From: Acidimangrovimonas pyrenivorans
GTDB taxonomy: Bacteria; Pseudomonadota; Alphaproteobacteria; Rhodobacterales; Rhodobacteraceae
Direction: 5' to 3'
NCBI RefSeq assembly: GCF_042643245.1
Contig: NZ_JBHRSK010000008.1
Coordinates: 62,001 to 126,000, forward strand
DNA: 64,000 nucleotides
The notes beneath the pieces are model-generated. The model was not told where the DNA came from. It worked only from the letters and a program-made list of their open reading frames with translations, and made no database searches. A program made the position numbers and the translations under genes. Of this stretch, positions 1 to 8,390 are shown one piece after another (position 1 is the first letter of the stretch; every line of letters begins with the position of its first letter).

Positions 1-71
1 AACGACACCCGGTCGAGGATCGGCGTGCCGTGGATCGCCAGCGTCAGGTCGCGCACCGAAAGCAGTGTCAT
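1..71 (-). CDS. ABC transporter ATP-binding protein, partial (DppD/OppD-like)
   Basis: Only the first 23 codons are present; the gene continues beyond the left edge. The N-terminus reads MTLLSVRDLTLAIHGTPILD, the usual opening strand of an ABC nucleotide-binding domain (hydrophobic strand, then the turn before the Walker A region, which lies outside the window). Its start codon overlaps the stop of the upstream permease gene as TCAT on the plus strand (ATGA), a sign of translational coupling. By position and family it should be the ATPase that powers the two permeases encoded next to it. Substrate cannot be told. Confidence 0.75.
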   Translation of the reverse strand, partial: MTLLSVRDLTLAIHGTPILDRVS

Positions 72-898
72 CCGGCCCGCCCCGATCTGCGCCGCAGCCG
101 CGGGTCGAGCAGGTCGCGCAGCCCGTCGCCCATCAGGTTCAGCCCCAGCACCGTCAGCACGATCGCGAGGCCGGGGAAGATGGCGAGATGCGGCGCGAAG
201 GCGATCATCGTCTGGCTGTCGGCCAGCATCCTCCCCCAGCTCGGCGTCGGCGGCTGGGCGCCGAGGCCGACATAGGACAGCCCCGCCTCGGCGAGGATGC
301 CGAGGCTGAACTGGATCGTGCCCTGCACGATCAGCAGGTTGGCGATATTGGGCAGGATATGCTCGAGCGAGATCAGCGCCCGGCCCTTGCCCGCCACCTG
401 CGCCGCGCGGACATAGTCGAGCGTCCACAGGCTGAGCGCCCCGCCGCGGGTGACGCGGGCGAAGACGGGGATGTTGAAGATGCCGATGGCGAGGATGGCG
501 TTGACCGCCGAGGGGCCGAGGATGGCGGTGATCAGGATGGCGATGACCAGCGAGGGAAAGGCGAAGACGAGGTCGTTGCCGCGCATGATCGCCTCGTCGA
601 GCAGGCTGCCGCGGCTGGCGGCGGCGATCAGGCCCAGCGGAACGCCGGCGACGATGCCGATCCCGACCGCCAGCAGGGCGACGGCGATCGAGGTCCGGCC
701 GCCGACCATCAGCATCGAGGCGGTATCGCGGCCGAAATGGTCGGTGCCGAGCCAATGGATGGCATTCGGCGGCCTGAGCTTGGCGGCGATGTCCATCGCG
801 TCGACCGGGAACGGCGTCCAGACGAAGGAGACCAGCGCCAGGGCGAGGAAGGCCGCCGTCAGCGCGGCGCCGATCCAGAGCGTCGCCGGCCCCCTCAT
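68..898 (-). CDS. ABC transporter permease, DppC/OppC type
   Basis: 276-residue inner-membrane permease of the peptide/nickel (DppC) class. It has an N-terminal membrane segment, then a periplasmic stretch with the family phrase HWLGTDHFGRD, then five more hydrophobic segments. The cytoplasmic coupling loop region AGLSYVGLGAQPPTPSWG is the DppC signature. A start at 898 is preferred over the longer reading from 946, because the longer reading begins inside the upstream dppB-like gene; the chosen start lies 10 bp after that gene's stop. The 3' end overlaps the ATPase gene. It forms a heterodimeric channel with the DppB-like protein. Substrate (oligopeptide, nickel, other) is not determinable here. 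Confidence 0.88.
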   Translation of the reverse strand: MRGPATLWIGAALTAAFLALALVSFVWTPFPVDAMDIAAKLRPPNAIHWLGTDHFGRDTASMLMVGGRTSIAVALLAVGIGIVAGVPLGLIAAASRGSLLDEAIMRGNDLVFAFPSLVIAILITAILGPSAVNAILAIGIFNIPVFARVTRGGALSLWTLDYVRAAQVAGKGRALISLEHILPNIANLLIVQGTIQFSLGILAEAGLSYVGLGAQPPTPSWGRMLADSQTMIAFAPHLAIFPGLAIVLTVLGLNLMGDGLRDLLDPRLRRRSGRAG

Positions 899-908
899 GC
901 CCGCCCCC

Positions 909-1856
909 TCATGCCCGTCTCCGCAGCCGCGGGTCGACGACGGCATAGGCGATGTCGGTGAGGAAGTTCACCACGATCACGGCGGCGACCAGCAGCATCA
1001 CCACCGACTCGACGACGATCAGGTCGCGCTGGGTGATGCCCTGGAAGATCAGCCGCCCGAGGCCGGGCAGGAAGAAGACGTTCTCGATGATGATCGCCCC
1101 GGCCAGCAGGAACGAGAATTGCAGCCCGAGGATGGTCAGCACCGGGATCAGGGCGTTGCGGAAGGCGTGGCGCCGCACCGCCTGGCCGCCGCTCAAGCCC
1201 TTGGCGCGGGCGGTGCGCAGGTAGTCCTGATGCAGCGCCTCGATCAGCGCCGAGCGCATCACCCGGGCAAGGATCGAGGCCTGCGGCAGGGCGAGGGCGA
1301 TGGCGGGCAGGGTCAGCGCCTTGACGTTGATCCAGAACCCCGCGCTCCAGCCTGGGAAGCCGCCGGCCGAAACCCAGTGCAGCCTGATCGCGAAGACCAG
1401 CACCAGCAGCATCGCGAACCAGAAATTCGGCACCGCGATGCCGAGCTGGGTGACGCCCATCACGGCGACGTCGCTGGCCCGGCCGCGGCGGGCGGCGGCC
1501 AGCATGCCGGCGGGCAGGGCGATCAGGGTCGACAGCGCCATCGCGTAGAGGGTCAGCGGCCCCGAGATCTGCGCCCGCTCGGCCACCAGCTCGGCCACCG
1601 GCACGCGATAGGTGTAGGAGATGCCGAAATCGCCGCTCAGCATGCCGCCGGCCCAGTGCAGGTAGCGCGCCAGCAGCGGGCCGTTGAGGCCGAGCTGGTC
1701 GCGCAGGGCGGCGACGGTATCGGGGCTGGCATTCATCCCCAGCATGAACGAGGCCGGATCGCCGGGGATCACCTGGATCACCGCGAAGATCACGAGGCTC
1801 GCCACCACCAGGCTGAGCGCCAGCGAAATCAGCCGTGAGATCAGGTAGCGCAGCAT
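909..1856 (-). CDS. ABC transporter permease, DppB/OppB type
   Basis: 315-residue permease. It begins with the typical MLRYLISRLISLALSLVVAS membrane anchor, followed by the DppB phrase VIPGDPASFMLG. Further membrane segments follow, and then the coupling loop YLRTARAKGLS (EAA loop). The C-terminus ends DPRLRRRA, as in most DppB proteins. First gene visible in a leftward operon dppB-dppC-ATPase. A periplasmic solute-binding protein gene, commonly upstream of dppB, is absent here: the next gene upstream is an unrelated acetyltransferase on the other strand. The binding protein may lie left of the window. Confidence 0.88.
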   Translation of the reverse strand: MLRYLISRLISLALSLVVASLVIFAVIQVIPGDPASFMLGMNASPDTVAALRDQLGLNGPLLARYLHWAGGMLSGDFGISYTYRVPVAELVAERAQISGPLTLYAMALSTLIALPAGMLAAARRGRASDVAVMGVTQLGIAVPNFWFAMLLVLVFAIRLHWVSAGGFPGWSAGFWINVKALTLPAIALALPQASILARVMRSALIEALHQDYLRTARAKGLSGGQAVRRHAFRNALIPVLTILGLQFSFLLAGAIIIENVFFLPGLGRLIFQGITQRDLIVVESVVMLLVAAVIVVNFLTDIAYAVVDPRLRRRA

Positions 1857-2014
1857 CTGGACCCCTTTCCGAAGGTGGAGCGTAGGCTGCGGAAATGGTG
1901 CGGTAAAGAGGCGGGGCGTGGCGAAAGGCGCTGCCGCAGGGCCGGTTTGGGGCCGGCCTTGACGATCCGGGCCATGGCCGGATAACTCCGCCCACGCTGT
2001 GCCGGAGCCGCCAG

Positions 2015-2560
2015 ATGATCACGACCGACCGGACAACCCTTTGCTCTGTGTCCGAGGACGATGCGCTCGCGCTACGCGATTACTACCTGCGCAATGCGGA
2101 TCATCTGCGGCCCTGGGAGCCGCGGCGCCCCGATGGTTACCACGCCCTTTCCGAATGGCGCGTGCGGGCCCTGCAATTCGCCGAGGAGGCAGCCGAGGGC
2201 CGCGCCTATCGCTTCGTCGCAAGGCTGCGGGGGGAGAGCGACATCCTGGCCATCGTCAATTTCAACAACGTCGTGCGCGGTGCCTTTCAGGCCTGCCATC
2301 TGGGCTATTCGATCGACGCAAGGCACCAAGGGCAGGGGTTGATGCACGAGATGCTGTCGGCTGCGATTTCGCATGTCTTTCTGGTGCACCGGCTGCATCG
2401 GGTCATGGCGAACTACCTGCCGGAGAATAGCCGGAGCGCACAGCTTCTCGAGAGGCTCGGGTTCGAGATCGAAGGGCGCGCGCGGGATTACCTGTGGATC
2501 AACGGGTGCTGGCGCGATCATGTTCTCACGTCGCGGATCAATCCCGGGATGGAGGTCTAG
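2015..2560 (+). CDS. GNAT acetyltransferase, RimJ/RimL-like
   Basis: 181 residues, the length of ribosomal-protein alanine N-acetyltransferases. Features of the GNAT fold are visible: a central beta strand LGYSIDARHQGQGLMHEML, which is the acetyl-CoA pyrophosphate loop (Q/R-x-x-G-x-G/A type, here RHQGQG, near residues 98-103), and the late ENSRSAQLLERLGFEIEG motif common to RimJ/RimL. RimJ acetylates the N-terminus of ribosomal protein S5 in E. coli; the exact substrate here is inferred only from family. It is divergent from the ABC transporter across 158 bp and has no obvious operon partner. Confidence 0.8.
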   Translation: MITTDRTTLCSVSEDDALALRDYYLRNADHLRPWEPRRPDGYHALSEWRVRALQFAEEAAEGRAYRFVARLRGESDILAIVNFNNVVRGAFQACHLGYSIDARHQGQGLMHEMLSAAISHVFLVHRLHRVMANYLPENSRSAQLLERLGFEIEGRARDYLWINGCWRDHVLTSRINPGMEV

Positions 2561-2623
2561 GGGCTCAGCTCCCGGGGCCGCGCGCCTCTGGCCCGGAATG
2601 GCCGGGGGGCGCAGCCAGGCGAC

Positions 2624-3223
2624 TCAGAACGACTTGCGCGCCTTCAGCGCCGCGCCGATGGTGCCGTCGTCGAGGTAATCCAGCTCGCCGCCGATCGGCA
2701 CGCCCTGGGCGAGGCTGGTGATCCGCACCCCGGTGCCTTCCAGTGCCTCGGCGATGTAATGCGCCGTGGTCTGGCCGTCGACGGTGGCATTCAGCGCCAG
2801 GATCACCTCGGTGACGTTCTCCTCGGCGATGCGGACGATCAGCCGGGGAATGCGCAATTCCTCCGGCCCGACCGCGTCCAGCGCCGACAGCGTGCCGCCC
2901 AGCACGTGGTAGCGGCCGCGGAAGGCGCCCGCCCGCTCCATCGCCCAGAGGTCGGCGACATCCTCGACGACGCAGATCTCGCCAGTCGCGCGTTTCTCGG
3001 AGCTGCAGATCGCACACAGGTCCGAGGTGCCGATATTGCCGCAATTGGCGCATTCGCGCACGGTGCGGGCGACATCGGCCATCGCCTGCGCCAGCGGCGC
3101 CATCAGCACGCTGCGCTTCTGGATCAGGTAGAGCACCGCGCGCCGGGCCGAGCGCGGGCCGAGGCCCGGCAGCCGGGCCATCATCTCGATCAGGGCGTCG
3201 ATCTCGCGCGGGGCGTCGCTCAT
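2624..3223 (-). CDS. recR: Recombination mediator RecR
   Basis: 199 residues, full length. The order of domains is an N-terminal helix-hairpin-helix (LPGLGPRSARR, residues 18-28), a four-cysteine zinc finger (C58, C61, C70, C73), a Toprim domain (ICVVEDVADLWAMER onward, with the VILALNATVDGQTT segment), and a C-terminal strand with LAQGVPIGGELDYLDDGT. RecR works with RecF/RecO to load RecA on gapped DNA. It is the last gene of the conserved leftward dnaX-ybaB-recR cluster, 22 bp after ybaB. Confidence 0.97.
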   Translation of the reverse strand: MSDAPREIDALIEMMARLPGLGPRSARRAVLYLIQKRSVLMAPLAQAMADVARTVRECANCGNIGTSDLCAICSSEKRATGEICVVEDVADLWAMERAGAFRGRYHVLGGTLSALDAVGPEELRIPRLIVRIAEENVTEVILALNATVDGQTTAHYIAEALEGTGVRITSLAQGVPIGGELDYLDDGTIGAALKARKSF

Positions 3224-3245
3224 CTGAGGTCCTCGGCTGCGGGCG

Positions 3246-3590
3246 TCAGAACGGCAGCTTCATGTCGGGCGGCAGGCCCAGGCTCTCGGTCAGCTTGCGC
3301 ATCTCCGACTGGTAGCGTTCCGACGCCTTGGCCTGGGCGTCCTTGATCGCGGCCAGGATCAGATCCTCGGCGACTTCCTTTTCCGACGGCACGAAGATCG
3401 ACGGGTCGATCTCGAGCCCGGTCAGCTCGCCCTTGGCCGTCGCCGTCGCCTTGACCAGCCCGGCGCCGGATTCGCCGGTGACGGTGAGGCTGTCCATCTG
3501 CGCGGTCAGCTCCTCCATCTTCGACTGCATCTCCTGCGCCGCCTTCATCATCTTGGTCATGTCGCCAAGACCGCCCAGTCCCTTGAGCAT
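3246..3590 (-). CDS. ybaB: Nucleoid-associated protein YbaB/EbfC
   Basis: 114 residues. The N-terminal helix is rich in Met and Lys (MLKGLGGLGDMTKMMKAAQE), followed by the YbaB core with ATAKGELTGLEIDPSIF and the C-terminal helix DLILAAIKDAQAKASERY. The family binds DNA as a dimer and compacts the nucleoid. Sandwiched between dnaX (12 bp upstream) and recR, the arrangement seen across most bacteria. Confidence 0.96.
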   Translation of the reverse strand: MLKGLGGLGDMTKMMKAAQEMQSKMEELTAQMDSLTVTGESGAGLVKATATAKGELTGLEIDPSIFVPSEKEVAEDLILAAIKDAQAKASERYQSEMRKLTESLGLPPDMKLPF

Positions 3591-3602
3591 CTCTCTGTCC
3601 TC

Positions 3603-5444
3603 TCAGCTGTCTTCGAAGGGATCCCATTCGTCCTCGACCTCGGGCAGCGCCTCGACGGCGGCCTCCTGGGCAAGGGCTTGCGGGGTCCGGATTTCGGTGA
3701 TTTCCGCCTTGGGGAAGGCGGCGAGCACGGCCTGCACCGTCGGGTTGGCCCGCGCCTCCTCTTTCTGTGCCGTCAGCTTGGCGTCGCGGAGTTCGGCAAT
3801 GGTCGGGGCGCCGCCGGACGAGACCACCGAGACGCCCCAACGCTGGTGGGTCCAGCCCTGCAGCCGGCCGGCCAGCCGCGCGGCGAGGTCCTGCGGCGCG
3901 CCCGGCGCGGGTTCGAATTCGATCCGGCCGGGGGAGTAGCGGGCGAGTCGCAGGTAGCCCTCGACCTCGACCAGCAGCTTGACGTCGCGCATCGAGCGGA
4001 TCAGCTCGACGACGTGGTCGAAGCTGGGAAAGCGGGCCAGCGCCTCCTCGGGCGCGCGGGCGACGGCGGCCGAGGCGCCGTTCGACATCGTCGGGCCGCG
4101 GCTGGGCGCCATCGCCGGGCCACGCGTCGGGGCATGGACCATGCCGCCCGGGCCGGGACCGCCACCGGGAGCGCCACCGGCGCCTCCGGCAGGTCCGGCC
4201 GGCGCGCCGCCGCCCGGGCCGGCGGGCGGCCGGGGCTGCGACTGCAGCTTGCGCACCAGATCCTCGGGGCTGGGCAGTTCGGCGACATGGGTCAGGCGGA
4301 TGATCGCCATCTCGGCCGCCATCATCGCGTTGGGCGCCTGCGCCACCTCCTCCAGCGCCTTGAGCAGCATCTGCCACATCCGGGTCATCACCCGCATCGG
4401 CAGCCGCTCGGCCATGGCCATGCCGCGGGCGCGTTCGTCCGGCGCCACGGTCGGATCCTCGGCCGCCTCGGGGGTGATCTTGATGACGCTGACCCAATGG
4501 GTGATCTCGGCCAGGTCGCGCATCACCGCCATCGGGTCGGCGCCGTCGGCATATTGCGCCGACAGCTCTGACAGCGCCGCCGCCGCGTCGCCCTGCATGA
4601 TCATGTCGAACAGGTCGAGCACCCGGCCCCGGTCGGCCAGGCCCAGCATTGCCCGCACCATGTCGGCCGTGGTCTCGCCGGCCCCGTGGGCGATCGCCTG
4701 GTCCATCAGGCTCATCGCGTCGCGGACCGAGCCCTCGGCGGCGCGGGTGATCAGCGCCAGCGCGTCCTCGGCGATCGCGGCCCCTTCCAGCCCGGCGATC
4801 TTCTTCAGGTGGGCGATCATCACCTCGGGCTCGATCCGGCGCAGGTCGAAACGCTGGCAGCGGCTCAACACCGTCACCGGGACCTTGCGGATCTCGGTCG
4901 TGGCGAAGATGAATTTCACGTGGGCGGGCGGTTCCTCGAGCGTCTTGAGCAGCGCGTTGAAGGCGCTGGTCGAGAGCATGTGAACCTCGTCGATGATGTA
5001 GATCTTGTAGCGTGCCGAGGTCGCCCGGTAATGCACCGAGTCGATGATCTCGCGAATATCGTTCACCCCGGTGCGGCTGGCCGCGTCCATCTCGAGCACG
5101 TCGACATGACGGCCCTCGGCGATGGCGATACAGGCCTCGCACTGGCCGCAGGGCTCGGTCGTCGGGCCGCCGGTGCCGTCGGGGCCGGTGCAGTTCAGGC
5201 CCTTGGCGATGATCCGCGCCGTGGTCGTCTTGCCGACCCCGCGCACCCCGGTCATGATGAAGGCATGGGCGATGCGGTCGGCCGCGAAGGCGTTCTTCAG
5301 CGTGCGCACCATCGCCTCCTGCCCGATCAGGTCGGCGAAGGTCTGCGGGCGGTACTTGCGGGCCAGAACCTGGTAGCCGGATTGCGCGGCTTCGGGGTGT
5401 TCCGGGGCGCCGGGCGGAGTGCCGGGGGCGGGCGTGTCGGTCAT
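3603..5444 (-). CDS. dnaX: DNA polymerase III subunits gamma and tau
   Basis: 613 residues; clamp-loader ATPase. Visible motifs are RKYRPQTFADLIGQE (residues 29-43), Walker A GVRGVGKT (66-73), four zinc-binding cysteines (C85, C99, C102, C105), Walker B DEVH (152-155) and a sensor-1 region FATTEIRKVPVTVLSRC. A Pro/Gly/Ala-rich linker around residues 420-470 precedes the tau-specific C-terminal region. The start is at the Met of MTDTPAPG, which has a GAGAG ribosome site just upstream; a much longer open frame continues upstream but overlaps the phosphatase gene on the other strand and is not credible. No clear frameshift slippery run for a separate gamma form was noticed by eye. Confidence 0.96.
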   Translation of the reverse strand: MTDTPAPGTPPGAPEHPEAAQSGYQVLARKYRPQTFADLIGQEAMVRTLKNAFAADRIAHAFIMTGVRGVGKTTTARIIAKGLNCTGPDGTGGPTTEPCGQCEACIAIAEGRHVDVLEMDAASRTGVNDIREIIDSVHYRATSARYKIYIIDEVHMLSTSAFNALLKTLEEPPAHVKFIFATTEIRKVPVTVLSRCQRFDLRRIEPEVMIAHLKKIAGLEGAAIAEDALALITRAAEGSVRDAMSLMDQAIAHGAGETTADMVRAMLGLADRGRVLDLFDMIMQGDAAAALSELSAQYADGADPMAVMRDLAEITHWVSVIKITPEAAEDPTVAPDERARGMAMAERLPMRVMTRMWQMLLKALEEVAQAPNAMMAAEMAIIRLTHVAELPSPEDLVRKLQSQPRPPAGPGGGAPAGPAGGAGGAPGGGPGPGGMVHAPTRGPAMAPSRGPTMSNGASAAVARAPEEALARFPSFDHVVELIRSMRDVKLLVEVEGYLRLARYSPGRIEFEPAPGAPQDLAARLAGRLQGWTHQRWGVSVVSSGGAPTIAELRDAKLTAQKEEARANPTVQAVLAAFPKAEITEIRTPQALAQEAAVEALPEVEDEWDPFEDS

Positions 5445-5528
5445 CGTCTCTCGCGTGGATTCGCAGCGAGGGACAGAGTAGGGTGCCGTCGCGGCGCCGT
5501 CCACCCGGCGCCGCAGACAGGAGTCGGG

Positions 5529-6011
5529 ATGAACGGGTTCGAGATCGCGGAACTGCCCGTGTTGGCGGGCCGGCTGGCATTGTGCGCGATGCCGGGCAGC
5601 GGCGGCGACTATGCGGCCGATCTGACGGCGCTGCTGGACTGGCGGCCGGATGCCGTGGCGACGCTGGCGGAGACAGAGGAACTGGCGGCCGCCGGCGCCG
5701 AGTCGCTGGGCACCGAGCTGGGGGCGGCCGGCATCCTGCGGCACAGCTTTCCGATCGCGGATTTCGGTGTGCCGGGGGCGGTGGCGCGGGCACTGTGGCC
5801 CGAACTGTCGGCCACCCTGCGGGCCCGGCTCGCCGCCGGCGACCGCGTGCTGGTCCATTGTCGGGGCGGTTGCGGCCGCTCGGGCATGGTCGTGCTGCGG
5901 CTGATGATCGAGACAGGCGAGGCGCCGGCGGCGGCGCTGGCCCGGCTGCGCGCCGCGCGGGCCTGTGCCGTCGAGACCGAGGCGCAGATGCGCTGGGCGC
6001 TGGGAGACTGA
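5529..6011 (+). CDS. Small protein-tyrosine/dual-specificity phosphatase
   Basis: 160 residues with the cysteine phosphatase signature HCRGGCGRSG (H110, C111, R117), i.e. HC-x5-R-S/T. An Asp in PIADFGVP (D78) is a candidate general acid. AGGAG lies six bases before the ATG. A 72-codon gene follows after 1 bp, so the two are probably co-transcribed. Target is unknown; such small enzymes act on phosphotyrosine or on phosphorylated small molecules. Divergent from dnaX. Confidence 0.82.
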   Translation: MNGFEIAELPVLAGRLALCAMPGSGGDYAADLTALLDWRPDAVATLAETEELAAAGAESLGTELGAAGILRHSFPIADFGVPGAVARALWPELSATLRARLAAGDRVLVHCRGGCGRSGMVVLRLMIETGEAPAAALARLRAARACAVETEAQMRWALGD

Positions 6012-6012
6012 C

Positions 6013-6231
6013 ATGGCCCTGTTCCCGATCGTCATCCTCGCCATCTTCATCGGCATGTACCTGATGCGCCGCAACTCGACCCTCACCCGCCATTGCCGCT
6101 GGCGCGAGGATCGGACCAAGGCCGACGCGGGCGAGCATTATTTCCGCTGCATGGCCTGCGGTGGCGAGATGCGCTGCCCCGAGGGCAAGCACCCGCGCGA
6201 CTGCCTGCGCCCGCCCGCCCCGTCGCATTAG
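6013..6231 (+). CDS. Small membrane protein with Cys cluster
   Basis: 72 residues. One N-terminal hydrophobic segment (residues 2-16, LFPIVILAIFIGMYLM) is followed by a basic, cysteine-bearing tail with CMACGGEMRCPEGKHPRDC, which could bind a metal. No family recognised. The start chosen is the ATG one base after the phosphatase stop; a longer reading would overlap that gene. The spacing suggests co-expression with the phosphatase. Confidence 0.7.
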   Translation: MALFPIVILAIFIGMYLMRRNSTLTRHCRWREDRTKADAGEHYFRCMACGGEMRCPEGKHPRDCLRPPAPSH

Positions 6232-6313
6232 CGGTGCTCCGGCCGCGCCGGGGCCTTCCCCTCCGACCGGGCCGCTGCCACAGTGCGGCGACCCGAGATC
6301 AGGAGCGCCGCAA

Positions 6314-7177
6314 GTGAAACCGTCCAGGCCCGAAACCCCGCCCCCGGCCGATGCCGAGGCCCGCCGCGCCGTCGCGCCGGTGATCTGCTACCCGGTCGAG
6401 ACCCTGCCGCAGCCCGACCTGGCGCTCTACCGCCGCGCCGCCGCGGGGATGGAAAAGACCGGCGAGGTGCTGGTGCCGCCACGCGCGGCGCGCTGTTTCG
6501 AGGTGCCGGCGGGGCACATCTTCCGCATCCGCTCGGTCGAGGGAGCGCAGGTGGGCGACCTCAACCTGTGGAACGCCGCCGACCTGTCCGAGCGGTTCTA
6601 TTCCGGCAAGACGCGGGCGCTGCACGGCACCCACCTCTCGACCGGCGACCGGATGTGGTCGTCCTTCCCCGGCCTGCGGCCGATGGCGACGATCACCCGC
6701 GACACGCTGGACTGGTACGGCTTCGACAGTTTCGGCGGCGCGGTCCATGACGTCATCGGCACCCGCTGCGACCCCTATACCCACAACCTGCTGTCGGGCG
6801 GGCAGTATCACCATTGCTGCCACTCCAACCTGACCCGGGCGCTGGCCGCGGAGACCGGCCTGCCGCTGGATCAGGCCGAGGCCCATGTCCACGACGTGCT
6901 CAACGTCTTCATGTGCACCGGGTTCACCCGCGACACGGGGCAGTATTTCATGAAGGCCTCGCCGGTGCGGCCGGGCGACTACCTGGAATTCTTCGCCGAG
7001 ATCGACCTGCTGGGGGCGCTGTCGGCCTGTCCGGGCGGGGATTGCTCGTCCGAGCATTCCAGCGACGCCGCCGCCTGTTACCCGCTGCTGGTCGAGACCT
7101 TCCGGCCGGCCGACGGGGCGTTGGACGGTTGGGCGCCGCCGGCGGTGAACGGGTATGACCGCAGCCACGGGATGTAA
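6314..7177 (+). CDS. DUF1989 (urea carboxylase-associated) family protein
   Basis: 287 residues of the DUF1989 family, whose members often accompany urea carboxylase/allophanate hydrolase or amine catabolism genes. Conserved pieces are VEGAQVGDLNLWNAADLSER, HGTHLSTGDRMWS, a Cys/His-rich segment HHCCHSNLTRAL and the ending VNGYDRSHGM. No urea carboxylase gene is nearby, so the function is open. A GTG start at 6314 is preferred: AGGAG at 6301-6305 gives 8-base spacing, and longer readings run back into the 72-codon gene. A repeat element follows the stop. Confidence 0.82.
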   Translation: MKPSRPETPPPADAEARRAVAPVICYPVETLPQPDLALYRRAAAGMEKTGEVLVPPRAARCFEVPAGHIFRIRSVEGAQVGDLNLWNAADLSERFYSGKTRALHGTHLSTGDRMWSSFPGLRPMATITRDTLDWYGFDSFGGAVHDVIGTRCDPYTHNLLSGGQYHHCCHSNLTRALAAETGLPLDQAEAHVHDVLNVFMCTGFTRDTGQYFMKASPVRPGDYLEFFAEIDLLGALSACPGGDCSSEHSSDAAACYPLLVETFRPADGALDGWAPPAVNGYDRSHGM

Positions 7178-7200
7178 AGGCGAACAAGGAGAGGAGGGCG

Positions 7201-7321
7201 GCGCCCGACCCTGGGTGGGTGCTCGCGACTTCTGAGCTGGCTACTGTGCTCCCGGCATTCCCGGTGGCTGTGCCTCTCGGCAGGCTTGGGAATGCGCCCT
7301 CCCGGGGGGAGGGTCGGGCGC
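7201..7321. repeat. Inverted-arm intergenic element, copy 1
   Basis: A 121-bp element between convergent DUF1989 and aldo/keto reductase genes. Perfect 17-bp inverted ends occur at 7196-7212 and 7310-7326 (core GGGCGGCGCCCGACCCT). Each arm can itself fold (left GCGCCCGACCC against GGGTGGGTGC; right GCGCCCTCCC against GGGAGGGTCGGGCGC). The right side continues into a small hairpin at 7324-7340. Outer arms match the copies at 35960-36080 and, in reverse, 17073-17194; the centre does not. Confidence 0.8.
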
Positions 7322-7352
7322 CGCCCGGCGTTGCCGCCGGGCGAAGCGCAGG

Positions 7353-8336
7353 TCAGCAGTAGCGTTCGACGCCGACGATCTGGCTGTCGCTGTAACGGTC
7401 GCCATGGGCGAAGCCGGCGGGCAGCAGGCGGGCGATCTCGGCCCGGTCTTCGTCGGTGAGCGCGATCCGGTCGGCCTCGGCCCATTCGGCGAGGTGTTCG
7501 GCGCTGCGGGTGCCGGGGATCGGGATCAGGTGGTCGCCGCGGTCGAGCACCCAGGCGAGCGCCGCCGCCGAGACGGTCCAGCCGCGCGACCGGGCGAAGT
7601 CCTTGAATTTCGTGATCGCGGCGGCGTTGTAGCCGAAATTCGGCTGCATGAAGCGCGGGTTGGTCTTGCGGAAATCGGTGTCGGCGAATTTCTCGGGTTC
7701 GGGGAAGGCCTCGCCGAACATCCCGCGCGCCAGCGGCGAGAACGGGACGAAGGCGACGCCCAGCTCCCGGCAGGCGTCGATCAGGCCGAGCTCGGGCTGG
7801 CGCGACCAGAGCGAATATTCGTTCTGCACCGCCATGCAGGGATGCACGGCATGGGCGCGGCGCAGGGTTCCGGGCGCGACCTCGGAAAGGCCGTAGCCGC
7901 CGATCTTGCCCTCGTCGATGAATTTCTTCAGCGTCCCGACCACCTCTTCCACCGGCCGCTCCTGCTCGCGCCGGTGGATGTAGTAGAGCTCGACATGGTC
8001 GCGGCCGAGGCGGCGCAGAGAGGTTTCCAGCTCGGCCCGCATATGGGCCTCGGAATTGTCGAAGCTGCGCGGCGGGCCCGGCACGATGCCGACCTTGGTC
8101 GCGATCACCATGTCCTTGCCGCGGGTCTTGCGCCACTTGCCGATGATGTCCTCGGACAGGCCGCGGCCGTAGAGGTTCGAGGTGTCGAGGAAGTCGATGC
8201 CGTGGTCATGGGCGGCGTCGAGGCAGCGCAGGCTGGTCTCCTCGTCGGTGGCGCCGAAGAAGCCCGCGAAGCTCATGCAGCCCAGGCCGATGGCCGAGAC
8301 CATGGGCCCGCCGGCCCCCAGTTGCCGTTTCTTCAT
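7353..8336 (-). CDS. Aldo/keto reductase
   Basis: 327 residues, NADPH-dependent (beta/alpha)8 oxidoreductase. The catalytic tetrad is intact: D51 and Y56 in DTSNLYG, K81 in ATKVG, H121 in YYIHR. The cofactor region IPGTRSAEHLAEW is near the C-terminus. Closest in pattern to the Tas/AKR13-like group (LGCMSFAGFFG). The start is MKKRQLG, because the six codons before it contain the Shine-Dalgarno-like AAAGGACAGG. Physiological substrate unknown. Confidence 0.88.
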   Translation of the reverse strand: MKKRQLGAGGPMVSAIGLGCMSFAGFFGATDEETSLRCLDAAHDHGIDFLDTSNLYGRGLSEDIIGKWRKTRGKDMVIATKVGIVPGPPRSFDNSEAHMRAELETSLRRLGRDHVELYYIHRREQERPVEEVVGTLKKFIDEGKIGGYGLSEVAPGTLRRAHAVHPCMAVQNEYSLWSRQPELGLIDACRELGVAFVPFSPLARGMFGEAFPEPEKFADTDFRKTNPRFMQPNFGYNAAAITKFKDFARSRGWTVSAAALAWVLDRGDHLIPIPGTRSAEHLAEWAEADRIALTDEDRAEIARLLPAGFAHGDRYSDSQIVGVERYC

Positions 8337-8390
8337 GTCCTGTCCTTTCCGCATGTTCGGGAGGCAAGGAACGGCACCGGGGAGGCGGGG

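Noticed and set aside
65..961. Long plus-strand open frame opposite the dppC-like gene
   Set aside because: Composition typical of antisense frames in high-GC DNA; the minus strand encodes a clear permease.
3220..6228. Open frame of about 1000 codons on the minus strand across dnaX
   Set aside because: Arg/Pro/Gly-rich translation with no family resemblance; it is a shadow of dnaX, which reads correctly in another frame.
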